In this document: positions 17,322 through 22,994 of the stretch, in pieces
Layout: every line of letters starts with the position of its first letter
Numbering within the stretch: position 1 is the stretch's first letter
DNA from: a virus
Reading direction: 5' to 3' (one strand)
DNA: 26,227 bases
Virus record (IMG/VR): IMGVR_UViG_3300017719_000165
Span: 1 to 26,227 of that record
Notes under the pieces: model-generated
What the model was told of the DNA's origin: nothing
What the model saw: only the letters and a program-made list of their open reading frames with translations
Database searches by the model: none
Translations under genes and position numbers: made by a program

Positions 17322-17662
17322 TTGGTCAAATAATAGGATCGCTTGGTGGATTAGCTGCCAGTTACATTGACGGTAAGACTGCGGTTAAGAAAGCAGAAGC
17401 AGAAACGAAAATGAAGATTGCCACTGGTGAGATTGGCTGGGAACAGGCTGCGATACAGGCAAGCAACAACTCATGGAAGGATGAGGCGTGGACCATAGCT
17501 TTTATAGCTATAATTGTGTGTTCGTTTGTGCCTCCGCTCCAGCCCTATATGAAGGAGGGCTTCGCTAATATTGAAGCTGCGCCTCAGTGGTTTCAGTGGA
17601 GTTGTTATGCTAGTATAGCCGCAAGCTTTGGTGTTCGTACAATGAGAGGGTTTAAGAAATGA
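17318..17662 (+). CDS. Holin-like protein (3TM gene-transfer-agent holin type)
   Basis: A 114-residue protein with a glycine-containing hydrophobic N-terminus (residues 1-17), a charged linker, the SWKDEAWTIAFIAIIVCSFV block (SWKDE at 52-56 leading into a transmembrane segment), PPLQPYMKEGFANIEAAPQW, and a last hydrophobic segment ending in AASFGVRTM. The SWKDE, 'PP', GFA, 'PQWF' and FGVR elements match my memory of the 3TM holin family linked to gene-transfer-agent release. It should form the inner-membrane lesion that lets the endolysin reach the cell wall. It overlaps both neighbours by 4 bases (ATGA), so the whole cassette is coupled. Confidence 0.72.
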   Translation: MIGQIIGSLGGLAASYIDGKTAVKKAEAETKMKIATGEIGWEQAAIQASNNSWKDEAWTIAFIAIIVCSFVPPLQPYMKEGFANIEAAPQWFQWSCYASIAASFGVRTMRGFKK

Positions 17663-18114
17663 GTTATAAGTTAGGTAAGCGCAGCCTTGAAAGGTTGATC
17701 GGTGTTGATGAACGTATGGTTGCTGTTGTTAAGTACGCTATTAATGTAACTCAGCAAGACTTCTCTGTGATTTGTGGTGTACGCACCATCGAAGAGCAGA
17801 GGGCTCTCGTTGCTAAGGGCGCTAGTCAAACAATGAAGTCAAAGCATATTGATGGATTGGCTGTTGATCTTATGGCTTACGTTGATGGTGGTAGATGGGA
17901 ACTCAATCTCTATGATGATATTGCTGACGCTATGTCAGAGGCGGCGCGTGAGGTAGATGTTCCTATTCGTTGGGGTGCAGCTTGGTCTGTGCCGAACATT
18001 GCTCAGTACACTGAGGGCAACATGGAAGATGCAATGAATAGTTATATTGATTTGCGTAGATCGCAGGGTCGTAGGCCATTTATTGATGGACCTCACTTTG
18101 AGTTAGTTGTATAA
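17659..18114 (+). CDS. Endolysin: M15 peptidase (L-Ala-D-Glu / VanY type)
   Basis: A 151-residue peptidoglycan peptidase. The zinc motif SKHIDGLAVD (residues 61-70) gives ligands H63 and D70, and FIDGPHFEL (141-149) gives the third ligand H146 with D143 as probable catalytic acid. GVRTIEEQ (40-47) is the conserved substrate-side Arg motif of this family. These are the marks of the phage L-alanyl-D-glutamate peptidases such as the T5 endolysin. There is no signal peptide, so release needs a holin, supplied by the two genes just upstream. It ends the plus-strand late block. A GAGG ribosome site sits inside the holin-like gene and the start overlaps its stop. Confidence 0.88.
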   Translation: MSYKLGKRSLERLIGVDERMVAVVKYAINVTQQDFSVICGVRTIEEQRALVAKGASQTMKSKHIDGLAVDLMAYVDGGRWELNLYDDIADAMSEAAREVDVPIRWGAAWSVPNIAQYTEGNMEDAMNSYIDLRRSQGRRPFIDGPHFELVV

Positions 18115-18241
18115 GATTCGAGTGGGTGGTTATCATCGCAATACAAATCAGCTTATCCACGGGGATGGCGGTTGTTTACCTCGGATGACGTTGCTACCAA
18201 AAAGCGCCAACTTTTAAATATCAACGACCACCCACACGATC
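18115..18241. repeat. Long inverted repeat enclosing the convergent intergenic region
   Basis: GTGGGTGGT at 18122-18130 pairs perfectly with ACCACCCAC at 18227-18235. Beyond one mismatch and one bulge the pairing continues outward (18115-18120 with 18237-18241). A smaller hairpin, ATCC at 18155-18158 with GGAT at 18163-18166, lies inside. The element fills almost exactly the space between the endolysin stop and the end of the minus-strand regulator gene. No T run follows on either strand, so it is not a classic terminator. Confidence 0.55.
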
Positions 18242-18932
18242 AATTCCTTGAGTAATGATAGACGCTATTGCGTTTGTTCCTTCCAACTTGCACTCGCTCT
18301 CTGTTAAGCACTCCGTCCCTATACATAAGGTCCAGCATTTGACTAGAGATACGAAGTGGTAGCTTTGTTTTCCTAGTAATGTCTTCAGCTACTTTTGTTT
18401 CGTTGGCTTTAAAGCAATCCATTATTATCTGACGTCGATGAATTGACTCCTCTCGTTGCTTTCTTATTGCTGCATTAGAGGCGTTCTCTGGTGTATAGTT
18501 TTTTTTAACAGGAAATGGAGGACGCATCTTTAAATCAATCATCTTCTGCTCGAAGGTCCATATTGCTTCAGCATATACAAGCTCATATTTTTCTGTTCGA
18601 GAAAGATTGCCGCTGTAGATCTCGTCTATTCTTTTTGCGCTATCTCGATCAGTGCTTTTATTTCTTCTAGTTCTTGCTTTAGATTGTAGCGTTGCTTGTT
18701 GTCCGCTATTAACACCATGGTTTTCAGCAGACGCTTGGCTCTGTCTAAGGCTATCTTTCTTTCGTTGCTCATTGGCTTTCTTCTTTCCGCATACAAATTT
18801 AATTCCATATTTTCTGCTTAATGCTAGTACCTGCCTGTATGGTATATCAAGTAGAGTAGATGTTTCTCGTATAGTCAGCCCCATCTCTGCTGCGTTGATA
18901 CACTTGCTTAAACTCATTTGTGCTTTCTGCAT
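18240..18932 (-). CDS. Putative DNA-binding regulator with two HTH domains
   Basis: A 230-residue protein. Residues 10-45 form an N-terminal helix-turn-helix (MGLTIRETSTLLDIPYRQVL then ALSRKYGIKF). Residues about 165-230 look like a winged helix (RRQIIMDCFKANETKVAEDI, LRISSQMLDLMYRDGVLNRE, then a wing with VYHY). Between them, residues 49-105 are a Lys/Gln/Ser/Arg-rich, low-complexity linker that another reading frame crosses with a helical 48-residue ORF. The gene is last in the minus-strand block, behind a strong terminator, so its expression depends on read-through. AAGAGG serves as ribosome site. A regulator of early or late transcription is a reasonable guess, but no family name is certain. 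Confidence 0.65.
   Translation of the reverse strand: MQKAQMSLSKCINAAEMGLTIRETSTLLDIPYRQVLALSRKYGIKFVCGKKKANEQRKKDSLRQSQASAENHGVNSGQQATLQSKARTRRNKSTDRDSAKRIDEIYSGNLSRTEKYELVYAEAIWTFEQKMIDLKMRPPFPVKKNYTPENASNAAIRKQREESIHRRQIIMDCFKANETKVAEDITRKTKLPLRISSQMLDLMYRDGVLNRERVQVGRNKRNSVYHYSRN
18626..18772 (-). CDS. Possible nested ORF inside the regulator gene (48 residues)
   Basis: Within the linker of the two-HTH regulator, a different minus-strand frame is open for 48 codons from an ATG at 18772. It encodes a well-formed amphipathic helix or coiled coil (RAKRLLKTMVLIADNKQ, then LKQELEEIKALIEIAQKE). A GGAAAGAAG element lies upstream of the ATG. The regulator's own frame in this stretch is unusually polar and repetitive. 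This could be an overprinted gene, a frameshift product, or chance. Position matches residues 54-102 of the regulator. Confidence 0.3.
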   Translation of the reverse strand: MSNERKIALDRAKRLLKTMVLIADNKQRYNLKQELEEIKALIEIAQKE

Positions 18933-18949
18933 GTGCGCCTCTTGTTAGA

Positions 18950-18977
18950 TAAAAAAAGGCCAGCCCGAAGGCTGACC
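18950..18977 (-). terminator. Strong Rho-independent terminator (minus strand)
   Basis: Read on the minus strand, GGTCAGCC and GGCTGGCC form an 8-bp stem (one G-U pair) closed by a UUCG loop and followed by seven Us (plus positions 18951-18957). It lies 24 bases beyond the stop of the SSB-like gene and 18 bases before the start of the regulator gene. Confidence 0.88.
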
Positions 18978-19001
18978 AGTTGATAGGAGAACACCTCCTT
19001 T

Positions 19002-19373
19002 CTAAAACGGTATGTCATCACCTTGCAAGGGATCAGTTGTTGGCGCTGCGCCCCCTGACATCTTGTCGCTCACTTGGAATGACATATAAGGTTTACCATC
19101 TTTCATCTTCTTCCATCCCGCAAGGCGTTTGCTGTCACCAAATGGGCCGCTGTAATCAGGAGCTGACTCGTTCCCTTTTTTATCGTTCTCAAAGAAAGTC
19201 CCTGCTTTTTCGTAGACCTCAATGATCTGCTTGCCATCACGGGTTTGGTCGCGCACTAGCATCACCTTTTTATCTGCGCCCTCGACGTTGAGCTTACCTT
19301 GCAGGATCATCTGCTGCGTGGGGAATGGGGTGAAGGCTGCGCCTCGATTAGTGTCGTCGTATTGTTCTGCCAT
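19002..19373 (-). CDS. SSB-like protein with acidic DDIPF tail
   Basis: A 123-residue protein when started at the ATG at 19373, which has an ideal AAAGGAG ribosome site 8 bases upstream; the frame is open for 20 more codons but those cross a leader hairpin. The C-terminus GDDIPF is the same kind of acidic tip as in bacterial SSB, used there to bind partner proteins. The body alternates beta strands (KVMLVRDQTRDGKQIIEVYE; then AGWKKMKDGKPYMSFQVSDK), fitting an OB-like or DUF736-like single-stranded-DNA-binding fold. It follows the ERF annealing protein and exonuclease on the same strand, the usual company of a phage SSB. The tail is seen directly; DNA binding is inferred. Confidence 0.65.
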   Translation of the reverse strand: MAEQYDDTNRGAAFTPFPTQQMILQGKLNVEGADKKVMLVRDQTRDGKQIIEVYEKAGTFFENDKKGNESAPDYSGPFGDSKRLAGWKKMKDGKPYMSFQVSDKMSGGAAPTTDPLQGDDIPF

Positions 19374-19400
19374 GCTTCTGGCTCCTTTGATTAAGTTAGT

Positions 19401-19427
19401 GAGGCGGTTCGTAGAACATGCCGCCTC
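19401..19427 (-). promoter_or_regulatory. Leader hairpin of the SSB-like gene
   Basis: GAGGCGG at 19401-19407 and CCGCCTC at 19421-19427 form a perfect 7-bp GC stem, with an inner TTC/GAA mini-stem in the 13-base loop. It lies between a terminator and the ribosome site of the SSB-like gene. It could protect a processed mRNA 5' end or control translation. Confidence 0.55.
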
Positions 19428-19437
19428 GGTCATGCTG

Positions 19438-19468
19438 AAAAACTGAAGACGGTGGTATAATCTTCAGT
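19438..19468 (-). terminator. Terminator after the ERF gene (minus strand)
   Basis: On the minus strand ACTGAAGA and TCTTCAGT form an 8-bp stem (plus 19461-19468 with 19442-19449) with an 11-base loop, followed by TTTTC. It starts 11 bases past the ERF stop codon. The stem is AT-rich, so it may only attenuate. Confidence 0.6.
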
Positions 19469-19479
19469 ACCTACAATTT

Positions 19480-19920
19480 TTACCACCCGCTTGGTGCGGA
19501 TGTATCTCCCGATGTTAAGCCCTTCGTGACTTGAACACCGCTCGATTGCTTGGCGGCTATGTTGCCGTCATCATCTTCTGTTGCAAGGCAAGCCATGCCT
19601 AGCAAGCCGTAGCGTCTAGCGTACGTTATAGCGCTGCCTAATCCCTGCATGTCCTGTTTACTCAAGACTAGGTAAACCTTGCTTGAGAAGGCTTCTCCTG
19701 AGGTGTGAAGTAGCTTTGTTTCTACATACACACCCAGCTCGTCACGACCACAGGGCTGCATGACTACGAACCCGTTGTCTTGGAACACGCTTGACGTAGC
19801 GTCAATTACTGCCTCAAGTGAGGCGTATCTGTTCTTGAAGTGTGGGTTCACGCTATCTTTCTTTACAGATTCCATAGCTTGCTGCGCCTTGAGTAGCGCC
19901 TTGATTGCTGTATCACTCAT
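19480..19920 (-). CDS. ERF-family single-strand annealing protein
   Basis: A 146-residue recombinase of the ERF superfamily, which anneals complementary single strands during phage recombination. The diagnostic parts are NPHFKNRYASLEAVI (residues 25-39, the 'N-hFk-kYasL' motif), and DMQGLGSAITYARRYGLLGM (90-109) followed by an acidic ATEDDDGN. The protein is shorter than P22 Erf (about 200) because little follows the core; the C-terminal tail is a Ser/Thr/Gly-rich stretch. Start is fixed by an AAGGAG site 8 bases upstream and by a 4-base ATGA overlap with the exonuclease stop. Exonuclease and annealase thus form a translationally coupled pair like the lambda Red and similar systems. Confidence 0.88.
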   Translation of the reverse strand: MSDTAIKALLKAQQAMESVKKDSVNPHFKNRYASLEAVIDATSSVFQDNGFVVMQPCGRDELGVYVETKLLHTSGEAFSSKVYLVLSKQDMQGLGSAITYARRYGLLGMACLATEDDDGNIAAKQSSGVQVTKGLTSGDTSAPSGW

Positions 19921-20702
19921 GTTGTTCTCCTTGTTATGCGGATGGCTCCGCGTTTGTCACGTTTAGCTGTGAGTTGATCGCAGTAAACTTCACGTTCATT
20001 ATCACCAACCATATCTTTGATTTGTTTTTTGGCTGACTCAAATGTCTTAGCTGCCGCTTCGTTTTCTATGTATGTAATAGCGGCGTCCACAAATTGGTTG
20101 TCACTTGTGGCGTTGCGCTTGACCATGTTGTCCACCGACACCTTGTCAATGCTAAGTTGTATCGGCTGGTCATTACCAACTGGCTCTTCATCGCGAAGCA
20201 CGTAACCCCAGAAGTCCGACACCACTGCCCACATAGAATTGAAATACTCTTCGTTGCGTTTGACATATGCTGACTCCCATTTGTTGTTGCCAAAGATAAC
20301 AGAGATGTGAGCCCCGTTAGCTTTAGCTAAATGTATATATAGCTGTAGCTGCGGCATGTAATACTCGATAACTTTATCCAAAGTATTATAAGCATTGGTG
20401 TGCTTGGCTTCTACAATAGAGTCTTCGATAGAGTCACCGACCGCAGCATCTATTGTACCCTTGGCCGGGACTGATCCAATTACTTCTTCAAATGATTTCT
20501 GGAACCATGTTAAAGCGCAGTCATATTCATTGGCAAACCACCCTAGATTAAAGTCCTCAGTGTAAACGCCCATCTGCACAGCGATGTTGCGAGACAGATC
20601 TTCGGGCTCAACCCTGCCTGTCTTGACTTGCCATAACTCCAGCCAGTTCCCCTGCATTATTCTTACGCAGTCGGAACCACCTATGAAACCCTTGCGTTCC
20701 AT
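19917..20702 (-). CDS. YqaJ/lambda-exonuclease-type recombinase nuclease
   Basis: A 261-residue nuclease of the PD-(D/E)XK superfamily. GFIGGSD (residues 5-11) matches the family's N-terminal 'iGgSd' motif. D85 in GTIDA and E98/K100 in IVEAK form the catalytic D...ExK core, with E50 as possible upstream acid. YYMPQLQLYIHLAKANGAHI (114-133) is the typical Gln-containing helix following the core. The C-terminal third is a charged helical region. It should resect double-stranded ends 5'-3' so that the coupled ERF protein can anneal them. The ribosome site is AAAGGAG with the recurrent GGAGAACAAC spacer. A palindrome and a hairpin precede it. Confidence 0.85.
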   Translation of the reverse strand: MERKGFIGGSDCVRIMQGNWLELWQVKTGRVEPEDLSRNIAVQMGVYTEDFNLGWFANEYDCALTWFQKSFEEVIGSVPAKGTIDAAVGDSIEDSIVEAKHTNAYNTLDKVIEYYMPQLQLYIHLAKANGAHISVIFGNNKWESAYVKRNEEYFNSMWAVVSDFWGYVLRDEEPVGNDQPIQLSIDKVSVDNMVKRNATSDNQFVDAAITYIENEAAAKTFESAKKQIKDMVGDNEREVYCDQLTAKRDKRGAIRITRRTT

Positions 20703-20729
20703 GTTGTTCTCCTTTGTTATCTGATACTA

Positions 20730-20755
20730 GCCTATCGCTTATGTGCGACTTAGGC
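20730..20755 (-). promoter_or_regulatory. Leader hairpin before the exonuclease gene
   Basis: GCCTA (20730-20734) pairs with TAGGC (20751-20755), and TCGC (20735-20738) with GCGA (20745-20748), with a 2-base bulge and a 6-base loop. It lies between the end of the 88-residue gene and the exonuclease ribosome site. No T run follows, so a regulatory or mRNA-processing role is more likely than termination. Confidence 0.5.
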
Positions 20756-20762
20756 AATACGA

Positions 20763-20779
20763 AGTGACGTTACGTCACT
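20763..20779. promoter_or_regulatory. 17-bp palindrome, operator-like
   Basis: AGTGACGT and ACGTCACT flank a single central T, a perfect 8+1+8 inverted repeat. It overlaps the stop codon of the 88-residue gene (20775-20777) and lies about 60 bases upstream of the exonuclease start. A one-base centre fits a dimeric DNA-binding protein better than an RNA hairpin. Confidence 0.55.
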
Positions 20780-21041
20780 CGTACTTTCCGTACTTCTCAA
20801 AGTGTTCTTCGCTAAGATTCTGAAACTTTTTAAGACGCTCTTTAGTTTTACCTTTTAGGTATGGCTCACCCACTGCTTCGCCATTCCGAATACGCTGCGC
20901 AATAATTTTATCGCTGTCTAATACATAGCCAGACTTCTTGTACTCACGGGCCATAACCGGAGAGCTTGCTGCCTTAGTAACATGAGCGTCCCATACAGAT
21001 GGTCTTGCTGCATCACTGAGCTTGGTTGTTTTATATGTCAT
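20775..21041 (-). CDS. Conserved-looking hypothetical protein
   Basis: An 88-residue, strongly basic, soluble protein with no Cys and no membrane segment. It has a short N-terminal Thr/Ser region and a C-terminal charged helix (GEPYLKGKTKERLKKFQNLS, then EEHFEKYGKYE). I do not recognise a family. It is translationally coupled to the 59-residue gene upstream by an ATGA overlap (21038-21041) and precedes the exonuclease, so it belongs to the early operon. The basic helical character would allow nucleic-acid binding, but that is speculation. Confidence 0.65.
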   Translation of the reverse strand: MTYKTTKLSDAARPSVWDAHVTKAASSPVMAREYKKSGYVLDSDKIIAQRIRNGEAVGEPYLKGKTKERLKKFQNLSEEHFEKYGKYE

Positions 21042-21217
21042 GGTTTACCTACATCCATAAGGGTAACTGCTACTTGATCGTCACCCTTCAGTTCATTTAT
21101 AAATTCTTCTTTGGCTATGCGTTCTGCGTTAGCAAAGGAGTCAGACACAATCGTAATGTCTCTGAATATAACGCCCTCTACTCTGAGCGTATAAGCTATT
21201 GGATGTGCGCGAGTCAT
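21038..21217 (-). CDS. 59-residue hypothetical protein
   Basis: This gene starts at the ATG at 21215-21217, which overlaps the stop of the HTH protein (ATGA), and ends with a TGA that overlaps the ATG of the 88-residue gene (also ATGA). The product begins MTRAHPIAYTLRVEGVIFRD and ends ELKGDDQVAVTLMDVGKP. The pattern strand-strand-helix-strand (a hydrophobic strand pair, a helix with SFANAERIAKEEFINEL and a final strand) suggests a small alpha/beta domain. Double coupling, and protein-like composition, make it a convincing gene although it is short. Function is unknown. Confidence 0.7.
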   Translation of the reverse strand: MTRAHPIAYTLRVEGVIFRDITIVSDSFANAERIAKEEFINELKGDDQVAVTLMDVGKP

Positions 21218-21429
21218 GTCCGTACCTTCGATGGGCTGTAATACTGTGCAATACGACTTCCGTTAACGGTCTCGACCATTACTTTATCTATCTCCATGCC
21301 CTCGTCTTTGAGGTCTTTGATTCGCGCTGCTAATCTAAAGCATCCGAATGTTTGCAGTGCATCAATCGCCGTGATGCGATAGCCTTGTTTGAGATACGCT
21401 TTGATTTCATCTGTTTGTTTTATAGTCAT
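21214..21429 (-). CDS. Small HTH protein (HTH_39 type)
   Basis: A 71-residue protein that is almost entirely a winged helix: YLKQGYRITAIDALQTFGCF, then RLAARIKDLKDEGMEIDK and a C-terminal strand ending in AQYYS. The 'G--IT---AL--FG--RLAARI-DL---G--I' pattern is the HTH_39 family found in many phages, usually as a small DNA-binding protein of unknown target. The ATG has a TAAGGAGAAC ribosome site. It overlaps the following 59-residue gene by 4 bases and follows the resolvase gene by 10 bases. Confidence 0.75.
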   Translation of the reverse strand: MTIKQTDEIKAYLKQGYRITAIDALQTFGCFRLAARIKDLKDEGMEIDKVMVETVNGSRIAQYYSPSKVRT

Positions 21430-21439
21430 TGTGTTCTCC

Positions 21440-21910
21440 TTAGATTAAGTTTTCTTTTGCATACAATCCAATGAGTGCGGCTTCTGCTCGTCCGTCATCT
21501 TTAACTCGTTTGAAATAGTGTGCATGGTTAGGGAAGCAGAGCTTCGCTAGTCTTCTACTTTCACCCTTGTCTCTTGAAAGGTCAAAGTATTTCTTCCACT
21601 GACGTGGCGTCACATATTTTATAGGTAGCTTTGACGCAACGATTCCCATCTCTAGTTGACCAAAGCCCTGTCCGAATCTGAATGTACTGCTAACACCTTG
21701 ATTAGGCATAGCATTTACACTCTCAATTACAGCTAAAGCTGGCTTGTTTCTCTGATTGGATAGGATTGAAAGTAACTCAGGTAAATTAATTAATGTCTTA
21801 CCCTTTGGAGATTTAACTACTGGAATATCGTAGATAACTAAACTGTCTGTTTCCGTTTCGTAGATGCTGACTGCTCCTGTAAATCCGGGGTCGATTCCAT
21901 AGATGAGCAT
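21440..21910 (-). CDS. RuvC-like Holliday-junction resolvase
   Basis: A 156-residue endonuclease of the RuvC fold. The four acidic positions are visible: D7 in YGIDPGFTGA, E63 in AVIESV, and D139 with E143 in DDGRAEAALIGLYA near the C-terminus. The segment PNQGVSSTFRFGQGFGQLEM is the conserved 'G--S-f--G---G-l-g' helix of phage RuvC-like resolvases. It would cut branched intermediates produced by the exonuclease and ERF proteins and clear junctions before packaging. Ribosome site GGTAAGGAG lies 8 bases upstream. Confidence is high for the fold and moderate for junction specificity. Confidence 0.85.
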   Translation of the reverse strand: MLIYGIDPGFTGAVSIYETETDSLVIYDIPVVKSPKGKTLINLPELLSILSNQRNKPALAVIESVNAMPNQGVSSTFRFGQGFGQLEMGIVASKLPIKYVTPRQWKKYFDLSRDKGESRRLAKLCFPNHAHYFKRVKDDGRAEAALIGLYAKENLI

Positions 21911-21920
21911 GTCATTCTCC

Positions 21921-22196
21921 TTACCAGTCGGTTGGTGGCTTTACGTTTGGCTTGATGCTAGATTCCCACGCGCCAGCCTGTAGCTTGACGCTAGGTTTCT
22001 TTAATCGTTTCTTGTTTGGCTTTGTCTTTGAGGTTGGCTCTTGCCATTTGTCATTCACATAACAACTCATGCAAATGAACCAGTGCTTTTCCATTGAACG
22101 ACCACTGTTTGTTTTAAGTATTGCTACAAAGAAATGTGTTGCCACTTGGCAAGCTGCGCATATAGCTGCTTTACCTTTTAGTGATCGTGATGTCAT
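21921..22196 (-). CDS. Small zinc-ribbon protein
   Basis: A 91-residue basic protein with two CxxC pairs, C13/C16 (CAAC) and C42/C45 (CMSC), in the spacing of a treble-clef or zinc-ribbon finger. The second half is a Lys/Pro-rich tail. It overlaps the end of the upstream XRE-type gene by 26 bases in another frame and its ribosome site is weak, so the start is uncertain. A DNA- or RNA-binding accessory role is plausible, and I do not recognise a named family. Confidence 0.6.
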   Translation of the reverse strand: MTSRSLKGKAAICAACQVATHFFVAILKTNSGRSMEKHWFICMSCYVNDKWQEPTSKTKPNKKRLKKPSVKLQAGAWESSIKPNVKPPTDW

Positions 22197-22419
22197 AGCC
22201 TAAAGCATCCAACCAACAGTTGAGCATAAAACCAGAGGGTATTCGTTTGTGGGTTTCCCACTTGTGTATTAAGGATTCTGTGCATCCTATTTTATAAGCT
22301 AATTTTTCTTGACTTAACTTTTGCTTTGATCGAGCGGCGCTCAACATTTCCACCATTAGCTCGTAGTTCTTTGGTATTTTTAACGGCGTTTTGTATTTGT
22401 CTAACTTGCTCGATGGCAT
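22171..22419 (-). CDS. XRE/Cro-type HTH protein
   Basis: An 82-residue protein with a clear XRE helix-turn-helix at residues 24-62: LSAARSKQKLSQEKLAYKIG followed by CTESLIHKWETHKRIPSG. It is Cro-sized, lacking any C-terminal dimerisation or cleavage domain. The ATG at 22419 has a TGAGGA ribosome site 7 bases upstream; an internal ATG at 22356 would still keep the whole HTH. It shares 128 bp with the upstream HTH gene in another frame, and that overlap reaches into helices 1-2 of this domain. A local transcription regulator of the early block is likely. Confidence 0.75.
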   Translation of the reverse strand: MPSSKLDKYKTPLKIPKNYELMVEMLSAARSKQKLSQEKLAYKIGCTESLIHKWETHKRIPSGFMLNCWLDALGYDITITKR

Positions 22420-22576
22420 GACTTATCCTCAGCGCAGTATAAAACCTCAACTCCGTATCTTTCTTTATGGTTCTGTAGTAGGTAGAACGTGGGATATTAG
22501 CGCGGCTAAATGCTTTAAGCAGAGACACGTTAGCTGTCTCCGCTTGTTCAGTTATTGTTTCAAGATACGATTTCAT
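22292..22576 (-). CDS. HTH protein overlapping the XRE-type gene
   Basis: A 94-residue basic protein. Its first 60 residues look like a real Cro-like DNA-binding domain (ITEQAETANVSLLKAFSRAN, then IPRSTYYRTIKKDTELRF). The C-terminal 40 residues are Lys/Arg-rich and are encoded by the stretch that overlaps the XRE gene in another frame. The ATG lacks a good ribosome site, and a GCATTAATGC palindrome lies just upstream, which could be a self-regulation site. The N-terminal domain supports the gene; the tail may be only the product of the overlap. Confidence 0.55.
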   Translation of the reverse strand: MKSYLETITEQAETANVSLLKAFSRANIPRSTYYRTIKKDTELRFYTALRISHAIEQVRQIQNAVKNTKELRANGGNVERRSIKAKVKSRKISL

Positions 22577-22579
22577 GCC

Positions 22580-22589
22580 GCATTAATGC
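22580..22589. promoter_or_regulatory. 10-bp palindrome upstream of the HTH pair
   Basis: GCATTAATGC is a perfect palindrome in the 19-base gap between the stop of the DnaJ-type zinc gene and the start of the HTH gene. The position suits an autoregulatory operator, but 10 bp can arise by chance. Confidence 0.3.
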
Positions 22590-22595
22590 AGCAAT

Positions 22596-22781
22596 CTATT
22601 CGTCGAAGTCAACATCATCGACTTGGATTTCTCCTGATCCGTTGCAGTTGTCGCATGGTTCTGACTCAGAGTATGGTTCAGGTGCATCATTGTACGATGT
22701 TCTTATTGGCATTGAATCTACTTCAATGAAGCCATCACCACTACATTCTTTACAAGCTACTGTGATTCTGTATTGTCTCAT
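22596..22781 (-). CDS. DnaJ-type zinc-finger mini-protein
   Basis: A 61-residue acidic protein with two CxxCxGxG motifs: CKECSGDGF (C10, C13) and CDNCNGSGEI (C43, C46). These are the repeats of the DnaJ cysteine-rich zinc centre, here isolated without a J domain. Such mini-proteins are frequent in phages, with unknown function; protein-protein contact is the usual suggestion. The start overlaps the upstream stop by 4 bases (ATGA, 22778-22781), so it is coupled to the 68-residue gene. Confidence 0.75.
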   Translation of the reverse strand: MRQYRITVACKECSGDGFIEVDSMPIRTSYNDAPEPYSESEPCDNCNGSGEIQVDDVDFDE

Positions 22782-22984
22782 TGGTATGGTATTTCATCCT
22801 CTACAATTGGGGCTACATAGTTCTGTTCCCATGCAGCCGTTCCTCTGCGGATAAATTTATCTCGATTAAACTTTGGATTAGTTTTCTCAAGTTCATCTGC
22901 AATGCTATGAAGGTGAGTGGGCCACGGTACAAGTGGCCCTAATGTATCTGCTAGATACTCAAAGTGTTGTCGTGACATACGCAT
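22778..22984 (-). CDS. Hypothetical 68-residue protein
   Basis: A soluble, mostly helical protein: MSRQHFEYLADTLGPLVPWP, then THLHSIADELEKTNPKFNRD and a C-terminal acidic end. The 'H---IA--L---NP-F----F' pattern, in which a helix is followed by an NPxFxxxxF segment, is one I have seen in small phage proteins of unknown function. A GGGAG ribosome site is present. It follows the DUF932 gene by 10 bases and is coupled to the DnaJ-type zinc gene, so it belongs to the early operon. Confidence 0.65.
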   Translation of the reverse strand: MRMSRQHFEYLADTLGPLVPWPTHLHSIADELEKTNPKFNRDKFIRRGTAAWEQNYVAPIVEDEIPYQ

Positions 22985-22994
22985 TGTGCTCTCC

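Noticed and set aside
18153-18161. DnaA box (TTATCCACG) and thus a replication origin.
   Set aside because: One mismatch to consensus, a single copy, and no AT-rich unwinding region; kept only as a side remark in the inverted-repeat finding.
18115-18239. tRNA gene suggested by a TTCGAGT stretch.
   Set aside because: No T-arm stem or acceptor pairing of the right length could be built on either strand.
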